From assembly GCF_040499845.1 (NCBI RefSeq), contig NZ_CP159342.1:4340001-4404000 (forward strand): DNA of 64,000 nucleotides. The letters are read 5' to 3'. Positions within the stretch are counted from its first letter, which is position 1; each line of letters opens with the position of its first letter. Below, one piece after another: positions 57,586 through 64,000 of this stretch. Below the pieces are notes generated by a model. That model was not told where the DNA came from and ran no database searches. It saw only the letters and a list, made by a program, of their open reading frames with translations. The position numbers were made by a program, and so were the translations under genes. Source of the DNA: Micromonospora sp. CCTCC AA 2012012 (GTDB taxonomy: Bacteria > Actinomycetota > Actinomycetes > Mycobacteriales > Micromonosporaceae).

Positions 57586-58134
57586 TCAGGGGAACAACCG
57601 GCCGACGACCGTACGGGCGGCCGTCTCCGGATCGGGGCCGACCCGGTCCGGCAGGGCGCCGGCGAGCCAGAGCGTGGCGAAGCCGTGCACGATCGACCAG
57701 GCCGCGAGCGCGTCGACGTCGGGGCCCCGACCGGTGTGCCGGGCCACCCCGAGGCGCAGCAGCTCCCCGGCCCGCTCGCGGGCCGCCGTCAGCCCCGGAT
57801 CGTCCGCCCGGTGCAGGTCGGGGCGGAACATCACCTCGAAGTGCGCCCGGTGTCGGACGGCGAAGCACACGTACGCGACCCCGCTCTCCCGGAAGTCGTC
57901 GCCGGCCCGCCGCAGCGCCTCGGCCAGCAGCTCGAAGCCCTGCGTGGCGAGGGCGGTGAGCAGCCCCGCCTTGTCCCCGAAGTGGTGCGCGGGGGCCGCG
58001 TGCGAGACGCCGGCGCGACGGGCCAGGTCGCGCAGGCTCAGCGCGGCCGGCCCGGACTCGGCCATCGCCTCCGCCGCCGCCGCGAGCAGGGCGCGACGTA
58101 GGTCTCCGTGGTGGTACGACTGCGACGAGGTCAT
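57586..58134 (-). CDS. TetR-family repressor
   Basis: This 182-residue regulator has the N-terminal helix-turn-helix LSLRDLARRAGVSHAAPAHHFGDKAGLLTA (in two parts: LSLRDLARRAGVSHAAPAHH) and a TetR_C ligand domain (VCFAVRHRAHFEVMFRPDLH). It probably represses itself and the divergent DoxX gene through two CTTGTC palindromes. ATG 58134 has TAGAGT (58142-58147, minus strand) 7 nt upstream, directly next to one operator. The ligand is unknown. Confidence 0.92.
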   Translation of the reverse strand: MTSSQSYHHGDLRRALLAAAAEAMAESGPAALSLRDLARRAGVSHAAPAHHFGDKAGLLTALATQGFELLAEALRRAGDDFRESGVAYVCFAVRHRAHFEVMFRPDLHRADDPGLTAARERAGELLRLGVARHTGRGPDVDALAAWSIVHGFATLWLAGALPDRVGPDPETAARTVVGRLFP

Positions 58135-58148
58135 GCCCGCAACTCTAA

Positions 58149-58201
58149 CTTGTCATTGACAAGATGACGCCCACCGGGGCAATCTTGTCGGCGACAAGAT
58201 T
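58149..58201. promoter_or_regulatory. Two TetR operators between tetR and doxX
   Basis: CTTGTCATTGACAAG (58149-58163) and AATCTTGTCGGCGACAAGATT (58181-58201) are perfect palindromes with the common half-site CTTGTC and a 3-bp centre, spaced 32 bp centre-to-centre or about three helical turns. The first adjoins the TetR -10 and the second lies 20 bp before the DoxX start. Confidence 0.85.
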
Positions 58202-58221
58202 GCCCTTCGGAGGGATGACGC

Positions 58222-58665
58222 ATGGCACCCCTGATCGCCCTTCTCGCCGGCACCGCCCTGGCCCGGATCGCCGGCCTGCTCGGCGTCGACGCCCTCGACG
58301 GATGGCACCCCGCCCTGCGGATCGGCCTGGCGTCGATGTTCGTGCTGACCGGCCTGGCCCACTTCCGGTCCCGGCGCCGGGACCTGATCGCCATGGTCCC
58401 GCCCGCCCTGCCCCGGCCGGACCTGCTGGTCACCCTCACCGGCGTGCTGGAACTCGGCGGTGCGCTCGCCCTGCTGGCGCCGGCCACGGCACGGTGGGCG
58501 GCAGCCGGCCTGGCGCTGCTCATGCTGGCGATGTTCCCGGCCAACGTCTCGGCCGCACGACGCCGGCTGACCCTCGCCGGCCGGCCGGTGACCCCGTTGG
58601 GCGTCCGGACGGTGCTCCAGATCGTCTTCGTGGCCGCCGCGGTCGCGGTCGCTCTCGGCGGCTGA
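58222..58665 (+). CDS. DoxX-family membrane protein
   Basis: This 147-residue protein has four hydrophobic segments and DoxX-type features: LRIGLASMFVLTGLAHFRSR at the start of the second, LLVTLTGVLELGGALALLAP in the third, and LQIVFVAAAVAVALGG at the end. Members are linked to thiol or redox stress; function is loosely known. ATG 58222 follows GGAGGG. It is divergent from the TetR gene and most likely under its control. Confidence 0.88.
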   Translation: MAPLIALLAGTALARIAGLLGVDALDGWHPALRIGLASMFVLTGLAHFRSRRRDLIAMVPPALPRPDLLVTLTGVLELGGALALLAPATARWAAAGLALLMLAMFPANVSAARRRLTLAGRPVTPLGVRTVLQIVFVAAAVAVALGG

Positions 58666-58672
58666 TCCACGG

Positions 58673-58705
58673 GGAGAGCCCCGGCCACTCCGGCCGGGGC
58701 TCTCC
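58673..58705. terminator. GC hairpin after doxX
   Basis: GGAGAGCCCCGGCC and GGCCGGGGCTCTCC form a perfect 14-bp stem around a 5-nt loop. It lies 8 nt after the DoxX stop and before the stop of the convergent exporter gene at 58711. Confidence 0.9.
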
Positions 58706-58710
58706 TCCTG

Positions 58711-60333
58711 TCAGACCTGGGCCGGTTCGGCGTCGGCCGGTGGCGCGACGGTGGCTTCGGGGCGTACCCGGGGCAGGCGCAGGCAGGCGATCAGGCCGAG
58801 CAGCAGGAACCCGGCGGCGGAGAAGGCCGCGTACCGGGTGGCGTCGGAGAAGGCGACCTTCGCCGCGTCGGCGATCGGCGCGGTACGCGGGTCCGCGGCC
58901 AGTCCGGTGATCGCCGCGCCGGCGCTCTCCTTCACCGCGGTCACCAACTGCTCGCGCTGGGCGGGAGCCACCCCGGGCTGGTCGGCGAGGCGGTCGGTGA
59001 GGATGCCGCCGAGGCTGGCGAAGAGCACGGTGCCGAGCACCGCGATGCCGAGCGCGGAGCCGACCTGACGGGCGGTGCTCTGCAGGCCGGAGCCCTGGCC
59101 GCTGCGCTGCACCGGCACCTCGGAGAGGGAGACGCCGGTGAGCTGCGCGGTGGCCAGGCCGACGCCCACGCCGTACGCGAAGAGGAAGCCCACCGGGGCC
59201 CACCAGGCGGTGTCGGGCGCGACGACGAAGCCGAGGCCGGCCACGCCGACCAGCTCGGCGGCGACGCCGAGCTGGACCACCCGGGCCGGTCCCCAGCGCT
59301 GGGTGAGCGGCGCGCCGAGCCCGCTGGCCAGGAAGCTACCGACGGCCAGCGGCAGCAGCGCCAGGCCGGTACGGAAGGCGCTGTAGCCGAGCACGTTCTG
59401 GAACCACAGCGGCAGGGCGAAGAGCAGGCCGAACTCGCCGAGGCTGACGATCGCGGCGGCCAGGATGCCGTTGCGGAAGGAGCCGATGCCGAAGAGCGAC
59501 ACGTCGAGCAGGGCGGGGCGGCCGGCCCGGTTGCGACGCAGCTGCTGGGCGAGGAAGACGCCGAGGGCGGCGAGGCCGAGCAGACCGGCGACCGGCACCG
59601 GGGAGATCGCGGCGGTCCAGTCGATCCCGAAGAGGCTGAACGGCTTCTCCCGCTGCCACCAGCCGTAGGTGCGCCCCTCGATGAGGGCGAAGACGACGCC
59701 GGTCATGCCGACCACGGAGAGCAGCGCGCCGAGCAGGTCGACCCCGCGTTCGGCCCGGTCGTCCCGGGACTCGGCGACCAGCAGGAGGGTGGCGGCGACG
59801 ACGGCGATCCCGACCGGGATGTTGATGCCGAACGCCCAGCGCCACGAGTACGTGGTGGTGAGCCAGCCGCCGAGCAGCGGGCCGAGGGCGGCGGCCCCGC
59901 CGATGGTGGAGCCCCAGATGGCGAAGGCGATGCCCTTCTCCCGGCCGGTGAAGTTGGCGTTGAGCAGGGAGAGCGAGGTGGGCAGCATCATCGCGCCGCC
60001 GATGCCCTGGAGCACCCGGGAGGCGATCAGCGTCTCGCCGGAGCCGGCGAGCGCCGCCAGCACGCTGGCCAGCACGAAGACGGTCACCCCGGCGACGAAC
60101 ATCCGCCGGCGTCCGGACCGGTCGGCGAAGCGCCCGGCGACCAGCAGCAACGCCGCGAAGACCAGGGTGTACGCCTCCTGCACCCACTGCGCGTCGGTGG
60201 AGGTGATCTTCAGGTCGCGGATGATCTGCGGTACGGCGACGTTCACGATCGTGGCGTCCACGATGATCATCGCCACGCCGAGGCTGATGGCGAGCAGCCC
60301 CCACCAGCGTCCGCGTCCGTCGCTGCGCATCAC
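58711..60333 (-). CDS. DHA2-type (EmrB/QacA) multidrug MFS exporter
   Basis: This 540-residue protein has 14 predicted membrane segments. It shows the DHA2 marks: VAMIIVDATIVNVAVPQIIR in helix 1, WVQEAYTLVFAALLLVAGRF and DRSGRRRMFVAGV (MFS motif A), and RVLQGIGGAMMLPTSLSLL with helix 4-5 motif. It probably expels drugs or dyes by proton antiport. It is divergent from a MarR gene with a TAGCTAGA palindrome between them. The start is GTG 60333, or ATG 60330, after GAGGAGG. Confidence 0.95.
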   Translation of the reverse strand: MMRSDGRGRWWGLLAISLGVAMIIVDATIVNVAVPQIIRDLKITSTDAQWVQEAYTLVFAALLLVAGRFADRSGRRRMFVAGVTVFVLASVLAALAGSGETLIASRVLQGIGGAMMLPTSLSLLNANFTGREKGIAFAIWGSTIGGAAALGPLLGGWLTTTYSWRWAFGINIPVGIAVVAATLLLVAESRDDRAERGVDLLGALLSVVGMTGVVFALIEGRTYGWWQREKPFSLFGIDWTAAISPVPVAGLLGLAALGVFLAQQLRRNRAGRPALLDVSLFGIGSFRNGILAAAIVSLGEFGLLFALPLWFQNVLGYSAFRTGLALLPLAVGSFLASGLGAPLTQRWGPARVVQLGVAAELVGVAGLGFVVAPDTAWWAPVGFLFAYGVGVGLATAQLTGVSLSEVPVQRSGQGSGLQSTARQVGSALGIAVLGTVLFASLGGILTDRLADQPGVAPAQREQLVTAVKESAGAAITGLAADPRTAPIADAAKVAFSDATRYAAFSAAGFLLLGLIACLRLPRVRPEATVAPPADAEPAQV

Positions 60334-60347
60334 GGCCTCCTCATCGT

Positions 60348-60382
60348 TAGCTAGATTTTCTAGCTACCCGGCCTGCTAGCTT
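60348..60382. promoter_or_regulatory. MarR operator and -10 box
   Basis: TAGCTAGATTTTCTAGCTA (60348-60366) is a perfect palindrome in the gap between the exporter and MarR starts. A second CTAGC lies at 60376-60380, overlapping TAGCTT (60377-60382), which is 6 nt before the MarR ATG and looks like its -10 box. Confidence 0.75.
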
Positions 60383-60388
60383 TTACCC

Positions 60389-60916
60389 ATGGAGGGGGTT
60401 TCGTCAACCGCAGGATCGGCACCGGCCGGTGGACCACCGACGACCAGCGAAGCGGCCCGGGCGCTGCGCGAAGTGCTCCGCGTCGCCGGGGACACCCGGT
60501 CGGCACTGGCCCGGCGGCTCGGCATCGGCGCGACCGACGCCGCCGCCATCGACCACCTCATCTCCAGCGCCGAGCCGCTCGGGCCGGTGGAGCTGGGCAA
60601 CCGGCTCGGGATCCGCTCCGCCTCGGCCACCACGCTGGTCGACCGCCTGGTGCAGGCCGGCCACGTCGAGCGGGCACCGCACCCGAGCGACCGACGTCGC
60701 CTCTCGCTCCAGGTCACCGAGCACGCCTTCACCGAGGTGCTGGCGGCGCTGCGGCCGATGCTGGCCGGGGTCGAACAGGCGGTCGCCCGGCTCACCCCCG
60801 AGCAGGCGGAGGCGACCACGGCGTTCCTGCGGGAGGTCGCCGACGTGATGCGCGACTACGTCGCCACCGCCCCGGACGACGCCGCCACCCCGCGCCGCCC
60901 GGCACCCCGCGACTGA
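60389..60916 (+). CDS. MarR-family regulator
   Basis: This 175-residue winged-helix regulator has the MarR recognition region LGPVELGNRLGIRSASATTL, wing VERAPHPSDRRRLSLQVTEH and dimerising C-terminal helices (MLAGVEQAVARLTPEQAEAT). It is divergent from the DHA2 exporter, which it probably represses, and ligand binding would release it. The TAGCTAGA palindrome fits as its operator. ATG 60389 has a -10 of TAGCTT 6 nt upstream. Confidence 0.93.
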   Translation: MEGVSSTAGSAPAGGPPTTSEAARALREVLRVAGDTRSALARRLGIGATDAAAIDHLISSAEPLGPVELGNRLGIRSASATTLVDRLVQAGHVERAPHPSDRRRLSLQVTEHAFTEVLAALRPMLAGVEQAVARLTPEQAEATTAFLREVADVMRDYVATAPDDAATPRRPAPRD

Positions 60917-60979
60917 CCCGGGCCACCCCTCCGGGAAATTAGTTTGGGGCCTTACGGTCCGGGAGCTAATCTGACGGGC

Positions 60980-61513
60980 GTGAAGATGGAACCACTCGTC
61001 CGCTTCCCCGACATCCTGCATCAGGCGCCGATCGGACGACTCCTCTCGATCGCCGGCCACGTGGTCGAGCAGGGCTGGGGGCGCTACCTGGCCGAGCACC
61101 ACGGGCTCACCCCGGCCGGCATGCGGGTGCTGCTGATCCTCGGCCGGGTCGGCGACAGCACCCACCGGGAGATGGCCGAACGCTGCTTCGTCCGTCCCGC
61201 CACCCTCACCGGGATCGTCGACACCCTGGAACGTGACGGCTTCGTCGAGCGCCGCCGGGACAGCGCCGACCGGCGCACCGTGCAGCTCACCCTCACCGAC
61301 AAGGGGCGCGAGCACACCCGCACCCTCATCGACCTGATCCACAGCGACCGCCCGCTCACCTCCGTCGACGCCGACCCGGCGAAGAAGGAGGTGATCCGGG
61401 AGTTCCTGATCGAACTGATCACGACCATGTCCGACGGGGACCTCGTCAGGTTGAACAGGGACAGCGACCGGGATTCCACCACCGACTCCACACCGGGGGG
61501 CTGTCCATGCTGA
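60980..61513 (+). CDS. MarR-family regulator preceding ABC exporter
   Basis: This 177-residue MarR protein has the recognition region HREMAERCFVRPATLTGIVD, the wing VERRRDSADRRTVQLTLTDK, and dimerising N- and C-terminal helices. It has GTG 60980 with TAATCT (60967-60972) 7 nt upstream, in a gap containing ATTAG and CTAAT in inverted orientation (about 60940-60970), a likely autoregulatory site. Its stop overlaps the ABC exporter start by 7 nt, so it is the first gene of that operon. Confidence 0.9.
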   Translation: MKMEPLVRFPDILHQAPIGRLLSIAGHVVEQGWGRYLAEHHGLTPAGMRVLLILGRVGDSTHREMAERCFVRPATLTGIVDTLERDGFVERRRDSADRRTVQLTLTDKGREHTRTLIDLIHSDRPLTSVDADPAKKEVIREFLIELITTMSDGDLVRLNRDSDRDSTTDSTPGGCPC

Positions 61514-63240
61514 TCCGCCTGCTCCGCGCCCGGCTACGCCCGTACCGGCGGGCGCTGGCGGGGGTGATGTTGCTCCAGTTCGTCGGCACGATCGCCTCGC
61601 TCTACCTGCCGACCCTCAACGCCGACATCATCGACCGGGGCATCGCCCGCGGCGACACCGACTACATCGTGCGTACGGGCGGGTGGATGCTGCTGGTCAG
61701 CCTGCTCCAGATCGCCTGCTCCGTGGCCGCGGTCTACCTCGGCGCGAAGACCGCCATGGGCTTCGGGCGGGACGTCCGCGCCGCCGTCTTCGGGCACGTC
61801 AACCGGTTCTCCGCCCGCGAGGTCAACCGCTTCGGCGCGCCCTCGCTGATCACCCGGAACACCAACGACGTCCAGCAGGTGCAGATGCTGGTCCTGCTGA
61901 CCTGCACCATGCTGGTCGCCGCGCCGATCATGAGCGTCGGCGGGGTGGTGATGGCACTCCGCACCGACCTCGGGCTCTCCCGGCTGATGCTGGTCAGCGT
62001 GCCGGTCCTGGCGATCGCGCTGGGCCTGGTGATCCGGCGGATGATGCCGGGCTTCCGGCTCATGCAGACCCGGATCGACACCGTCAACCGGGTGCTGCGC
62101 GAGCAGATCAGCGGCATCCGGGTGGTCCGCGCCTTCGTCCGCGAGCCGTACGAGACGCGACGCTTCGGTGCCGCGAACGCCGACCTGACCGCGACCGCCC
62201 TGCGGATCGGTCGCCTCCAGGCGCTGATCTTCCCGATCGTGATGCTGGTGCTCAACGCCTCCAGCGTCGCGGTGCTCTGGTTCGGGGCGGCCCGGGTGGA
62301 CGCCGGTCAGATCCAGGTCGGCGCGCTCACCGCGTTCCTGCAGTATCTGATGCAGATCCTGATGGCGGTCATGATGGCCACCTTCATGCTGATGATGGTG
62401 CCCCGCGCGGCGGTCTGCGCCGAACGCATCGTCGAGGTGCTGGAGACCGAGTCGTCGGTGGTGCCGGCGGCCGAGCCGATGATGGTGGTGACCCGGCGCG
62501 CCGAGCTGGAGCTGCGCCGCGTCACCTTCCAGTACCCGGGGGCGAGCGCGCCGGTGCTGCACGACATCTCGTTCCGGACCGGTCCCGGCCGCACCACCGC
62601 GATCATCGGCTCCACCGGTGCGGGAAAGACCACCCTGCTCACGCTGATCCCCCGACTGGTCGACCCGACCGCCGGCGCGGTGCTGGTCGACGGGGTGGAC
62701 GTCCGGCTGCTGGAACCGGACGAGGTGTGGCGCCGGATCGGGTTGGTGCCGCAACGGCCGTACCTGTTCAGCGGCACGGTCGCCAGCAACCTCCGGTACG
62801 GCGACCCGGACGCGACCGACGAGCAGCTCTGGCGGGCGTTGGAGATCGCCCAGGCGCGGGACTTCGTGAGCCAGTTGCCCGGCGGGCTGGCGGCCCCGAT
62901 CGCGCAGGGCGGCACGAACGTCTCCGGCGGCCAGCGGCAGCGGCTCGCCATCGCCCGGGCGCTGGTCCGGCAGCCGGAGATCTATCTCTTCGACGACTCG
63001 TTCTCGGCGCTCGACCTGAGCACCGACGCCCGGCTGCGCGCGGCGTTGCGGCCGGTCACCGCGGACGCGGCGGTGGTGATCGTGGCCCAACGGGTCTCCA
63101 CGATCGTGGACGCCGACCAGATCATCGTGCTGGAGGACGGAAGCGTGGTCGGCATCGGTCGACACGCCGAGCTGCTGGAGAGCTGCCCGACGTACGCCGA
63201 GATCGTGGCGTCCCAGCAGACGGCGGAGGTGCCGGCATGA
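61507..63240 (+). CDS. ABC exporter half (fused permease-ATPase) A
   Basis: This 577-residue protein has six membrane segments (1-310), then an ATPase domain with Walker A GSTGAGKTTLLTLIP, signature VSGGQRQRLAIARALV and Walker B IYLFDDSFSALDLSTDARL. In this canonical position the Walker B is FDDSFSA; the catalytic Glu is replaced by Asp-Ser (LFDDSFSALD), so this half may be the degenerate nucleotide-binding site of a heterodimer. It overlaps the MarR gene by 7 nt and the next half by 4 nt. Confidence 0.95.
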   Translation: MLIRLLRARLRPYRRALAGVMLLQFVGTIASLYLPTLNADIIDRGIARGDTDYIVRTGGWMLLVSLLQIACSVAAVYLGAKTAMGFGRDVRAAVFGHVNRFSAREVNRFGAPSLITRNTNDVQQVQMLVLLTCTMLVAAPIMSVGGVVMALRTDLGLSRLMLVSVPVLAIALGLVIRRMMPGFRLMQTRIDTVNRVLREQISGIRVVRAFVREPYETRRFGAANADLTATALRIGRLQALIFPIVMLVLNASSVAVLWFGAARVDAGQIQVGALTAFLQYLMQILMAVMMATFMLMMVPRAAVCAERIVEVLETESSVVPAAEPMMVVTRRAELELRRVTFQYPGASAPVLHDISFRTGPGRTTAIIGSTGAGKTTLLTLIPRLVDPTAGAVLVDGVDVRLLEPDEVWRRIGLVPQRPYLFSGTVASNLRYGDPDATDEQLWRALEIAQARDFVSQLPGGLAAPIAQGGTNVSGGQRQRLAIARALVRQPEIYLFDDSFSALDLSTDARLRAALRPVTADAAVVIVAQRVSTIVDADQIIVLEDGSVVGIGRHAELLESCPTYAEIVASQQTAEVPA

Positions 63241-64000
63241 GCGGCGCGACGGGACGGCCCGGGCCGTGGGACGGCGTACCGGGGCAGAAGCAGGGCGCGG
63301 AGGCGGCGACGCCGAAGCGGCTGCCGCCGGCCGGGCGGCGGACCGGTGGGCCGCCGTGGATGGGTGCCGCGATGCCCGCCGAGAAGTCGATGAACTTCGG
63401 GCCGTCGGCCCGCCGGCTGCTCGGCCGGCTGCGGCCGCACCGGTTCCAGCTCGCCGCCGTGGTCGCGCTGGCGGTGCTGAGCGTCGGGCTCAGCGTCGCC
63501 GGGCCGAAGCTCCTCGGTAAGGCCACCGACCTGATCTTCAGTGGGGTGATCGGCCGGCAACTGCCCGCCGGGACGACCACGGAGCAGGCCGCGGCGGCGG
63601 CCCGGGCGGCCGGCAACGACAACTTCGCCGACCTGCTGACCCGGATGGACGTGGTGCCCGGCGCCGGGATCGACTTCGCCGCGCTCGGCCGGGTGCTGGC
63701 CCTGGCCCTCGCGCTCTACGCGGCGGCCAGCCTGCTGATGTTCTGGCAGGGCTGGCTGCTCAACGGGGTGGTGCAGCGGACCGTGCTGCGGCTGCGCGCA
63801 GAGGTGCAGGAGAAGCTCAACCGGCTGCCGCTGCCCTACTTCGACCGCCAGCCGCGCGGCGAACTGCTCAGCCGGGTCACCAACGACATCGACAACATCT
63901 CGCAGACCCTCTCGCAGACCCTCAGCCAGCTGCTCACCTCGCTGCTGACCCTGGTCGGCGTACTGGCGATGATGTTCTGGATCTCGCCGCTGCTGGCCCT
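63237..64000 (+). CDS. ABC exporter half B, cut by window end
   Basis: The first 254 codons are in the window. The ATG overlaps the preceding stop in ATGA. The N-terminus has a Gly/Pro/Arg-rich cytosolic region of about 50 residues (GPWDGVPGQKQGAEAATPKR), then ABC-type membrane segments, the first being LAAVVALAVLSVGLSVAGPK. The coupling helix region is RLPLPYFDRQPRGELLSRVT, followed by NDIDNISQTLSQ. It is the partner of half A; its ATPase domain lies beyond the window. Confidence 0.93.
   Translation, partial: MSGATGRPGPWDGVPGQKQGAEAATPKRLPPAGRRTGGPPWMGAAMPAEKSMNFGPSARRLLGRLRPHRFQLAAVVALAVLSVGLSVAGPKLLGKATDLIFSGVIGRQLPAGTTTEQAAAAARAAGNDNFADLLTRMDVVPGAGIDFAALGRVLALALALYAAASLLMFWQGWLLNGVVQRTVLRLRAEVQEKLNRLPLPYFDRQPRGELLSRVTNDIDNISQTLSQTLSQLLTSLLTLVGVLAMMFWISPLLA

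Overview
The window is very GC-rich, gene-dense chromosomal DNA from an actinomycete. Gene content points to Micromonosporaceae, most likely Micromonospora or a close relative: a GTP-dependent PEP carboxykinase, a class II fructose bisphosphatase, a split biotin-dependent acyl-CoA carboxylase with an epsilon subunit, an SigE-like ECF sigma factor, a GuaB1 protein, GH25 and transglycosylase wall enzymes, and GATC-type intergenic palindromes. The assignment is inference; no rRNA or tRNA gene was seen. At least twenty genes carry a TANNNT-like -10 hexamer ending 5-8 nt (mostly 6-7) before the start codon, the signature of leaderless transcription, and this settles several starts.

Layout. 0-7.6 kb: an inverted repeat with a possible 21-codon ORF, a frameshifted S66 carboxypeptidase, an ABC-2-like membrane protein, ppc, a Gly/Asp-tailed membrane protein and rmuC. 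7.7-16.2 kb: a large secreted subtilase, lipoproteins, ispH, xseA-xseB and a DUF4245-type protein. 16.5-25.7 kb: glpX with a DMT transporter, a TetR/epimerase pair with operators, a ferredoxin reductase, rhomboid, transglycosylase, a PIN-PhoH ATPase and two unknown proteins. 26-36.5 kb: an XRE regulator, trehalose-phosphatase, a cis-prenyltransferase, a geranylgeranyl-reductase-type oxidoreductase, pckG, two tandem GtrA proteins, a PH-domain protein and birA. 36.5-55.6 kb: the biotin carboxylase locus (birA, beta, epsilon, maf, alpha) spread over 19 kb by interposed genes: a sigma factor unit, an M50 protease, a Uma2 remnant, a lysozyme, a Ser/Thr kinase, a mycosin operon, an O-methyltransferase, an MFS protein and a PadR-DrrAB exporter. 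56-64 kb: guaB1, a TetR/DoxX pair, a DHA2 exporter with MarR, and a second MarR followed by a heterodimeric ABC exporter cut by the window end.

Working together. Ppc, PckG and GlpX control carbon flow between C4 acids, PEP and hexose phosphates. BirA biotinylates the alpha subunit, which works with beta and epsilon to make malonyl- or methylmalonyl-CoA. IspH supplies prenyl diphosphates used by the cis-prenyltransferase, and the reductase may saturate prenyl chains. The most unusual locus is the three-gene operon at 45.4-48.4 kb: two unknown proteins and a mycosin joined by 4-nt overlaps, with a compositionally foreign middle whose edges fall inside the genes and a rare TTA codon. Two copies of a 45-bp palindrome with the ATATGCC core, and two related GATC palindromes plus a third of different sequence, are the most notable noncoding structures.
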